Shown piece after piece: positions 12,710-12,905 of a stretch of 12,905 nt of DNA; positions within the stretch are counted from its first letter, which is position 1; every line of letters starts with the position of its first letter. Under the pieces are notes generated by a model that did not search any database, had not been told where the DNA came from, and worked only from the letters and a program-made list of their open reading frames with translations. The DNA is taken from assembly GCA_028276215.1 (NCBI GenBank), contig JAPYWT010000021.1, positions 1-12,905 on the forward strand. The letters run 5' to 3'. The DNA is from Thermoflexus sp. Lineage in GTDB: Bacteria; Chloroflexota; Anaerolineae; B4-G1; DUEL01. Both the position numbers and the translations under genes were made by a program.

Positions 12710-12905
12710 TGGCGGATGATCTGACAAATGTGAAACCGATCTACTTTTCACGTCATGCCCGACACAGGATGTATCTGCGCGGTGCAACCGATGCAGAGGT
12801 CATTCAGACGATTCAAGGGAGTCCGTGGGAACCAGCACGGGCTGGGAAGTATCAGGCGCGCCGAACTTTTGTCTATGGACGACCATCACCGGTAGACCAT
12901 AAGGT
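12709..12905 (+). CDS. DUF4258 family protein, truncated by the window end
   Basis: An open frame of 65 codons runs off the window. It encodes VKPIYFSRHARHRMYLRGAT, then DAEVIQTIQ and an arginine-rich strand ARAGKYQARRTFVYG, which matches the DUF4258 pattern seen in the gene at 6268 (FHPHAVERMRERGVTEEEV), though the two are clearly diverged. The ATG at 12709 is formed by the end of the TGACCAA array and has no good ribosome-binding site; the GTG at 12730, just before KPIYFS, is an alternative. A DUF2283 or similar antitoxin gene would be expected just downstream. It adds another toxin-type gene directly after a redox gene. Confidence 0.75.
   Translation, partial: MADDLTNVKPIYFSRHARHRMYLRGATDAEVIQTIQGSPWEPARAGKYQARRTFVYGRPSPVDHK

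Overview
The window is GC-rich bacterial DNA in which every supportable gene lies on the + strand with short gaps, so it reads as one long operon or two to three adjoining transcription units, cut at both ends. No rRNA, tRNA or CRISPR was seen, so lineage is inferred from gene content only. Anaerobic Hdr-type electron-transfer genes beside DUF433, TumE/DUF6516, DUF4258/DUF2283, BrnT and four-helix-bundle families suggest an uncultured anaerobic Chloroflexota-like bacterium, possibly thermophilic; this is a weak assignment.

Layout. Position 1-128 is the tail of a CCG-type (HdrB/HdrD-like) Fe-S oxidoreductase. A DUF433 antitoxin-like gene follows (138-407). Then come an HdrA-like flavoprotein (483-2186), a TumA/TumE-like pair (2211-2908), an MvhD/FlpD-like electron-input subunit (2928-3356), a small helical protein with an AbiEii-like nucleotidyltransferase (3518-4310), an FdhB/FrhB-like Fe-S protein (4377-5492), an SdhB/TfrB-like Fe-S protein (5579-6268), DUF4258-DUF2283 and BrnT-BrnA-like pairs (6268-7368), an SdhA/FrdA/TfrA-like flavoprotein (7393-8997), a four-helix-bundle protein (9056-9511), a fused double-HdrA protein of 1031 residues (9570-12665), and a second, truncated DUF4258 gene (12709 to the end).

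How the genes may work together. The redox genes look like parts of one cytoplasmic complex: HdrA-type flavins that could carry out electron bifurcation, an MvhD-type [2Fe-2S] entry subunit, an FdhB-like subunit for a soluble donor or acceptor, a fumarate reductase/succinate dehydrogenase-like catalytic pair without a membrane anchor, and a CCG protein. The parts resemble methanogen Hdr-Mvh/Fdh and thiol:fumarate reductase (TfrAB), but are arranged differently. I infer a soluble Hdr-linked fumarate reductase or related dehydrogenase; the true substrates cannot be read from the sequence.

Two features stand out. First, six of the seven gaps between successive redox genes hold a toxin-antitoxin-type or selfish-looking small-gene cassette; only the FdhB-like/SdhB-like gap does not, and it holds a repeat hairpin. 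Second, many gaps are filled from the stop codon to the next Shine-Dalgarno or start codon with degenerate tandem repeats of period 7 or 8, each gap with its own unit. One pair of arrays is inverted around the four-helix-bundle gene, and another array forms a near-perfect 28-bp hairpin.
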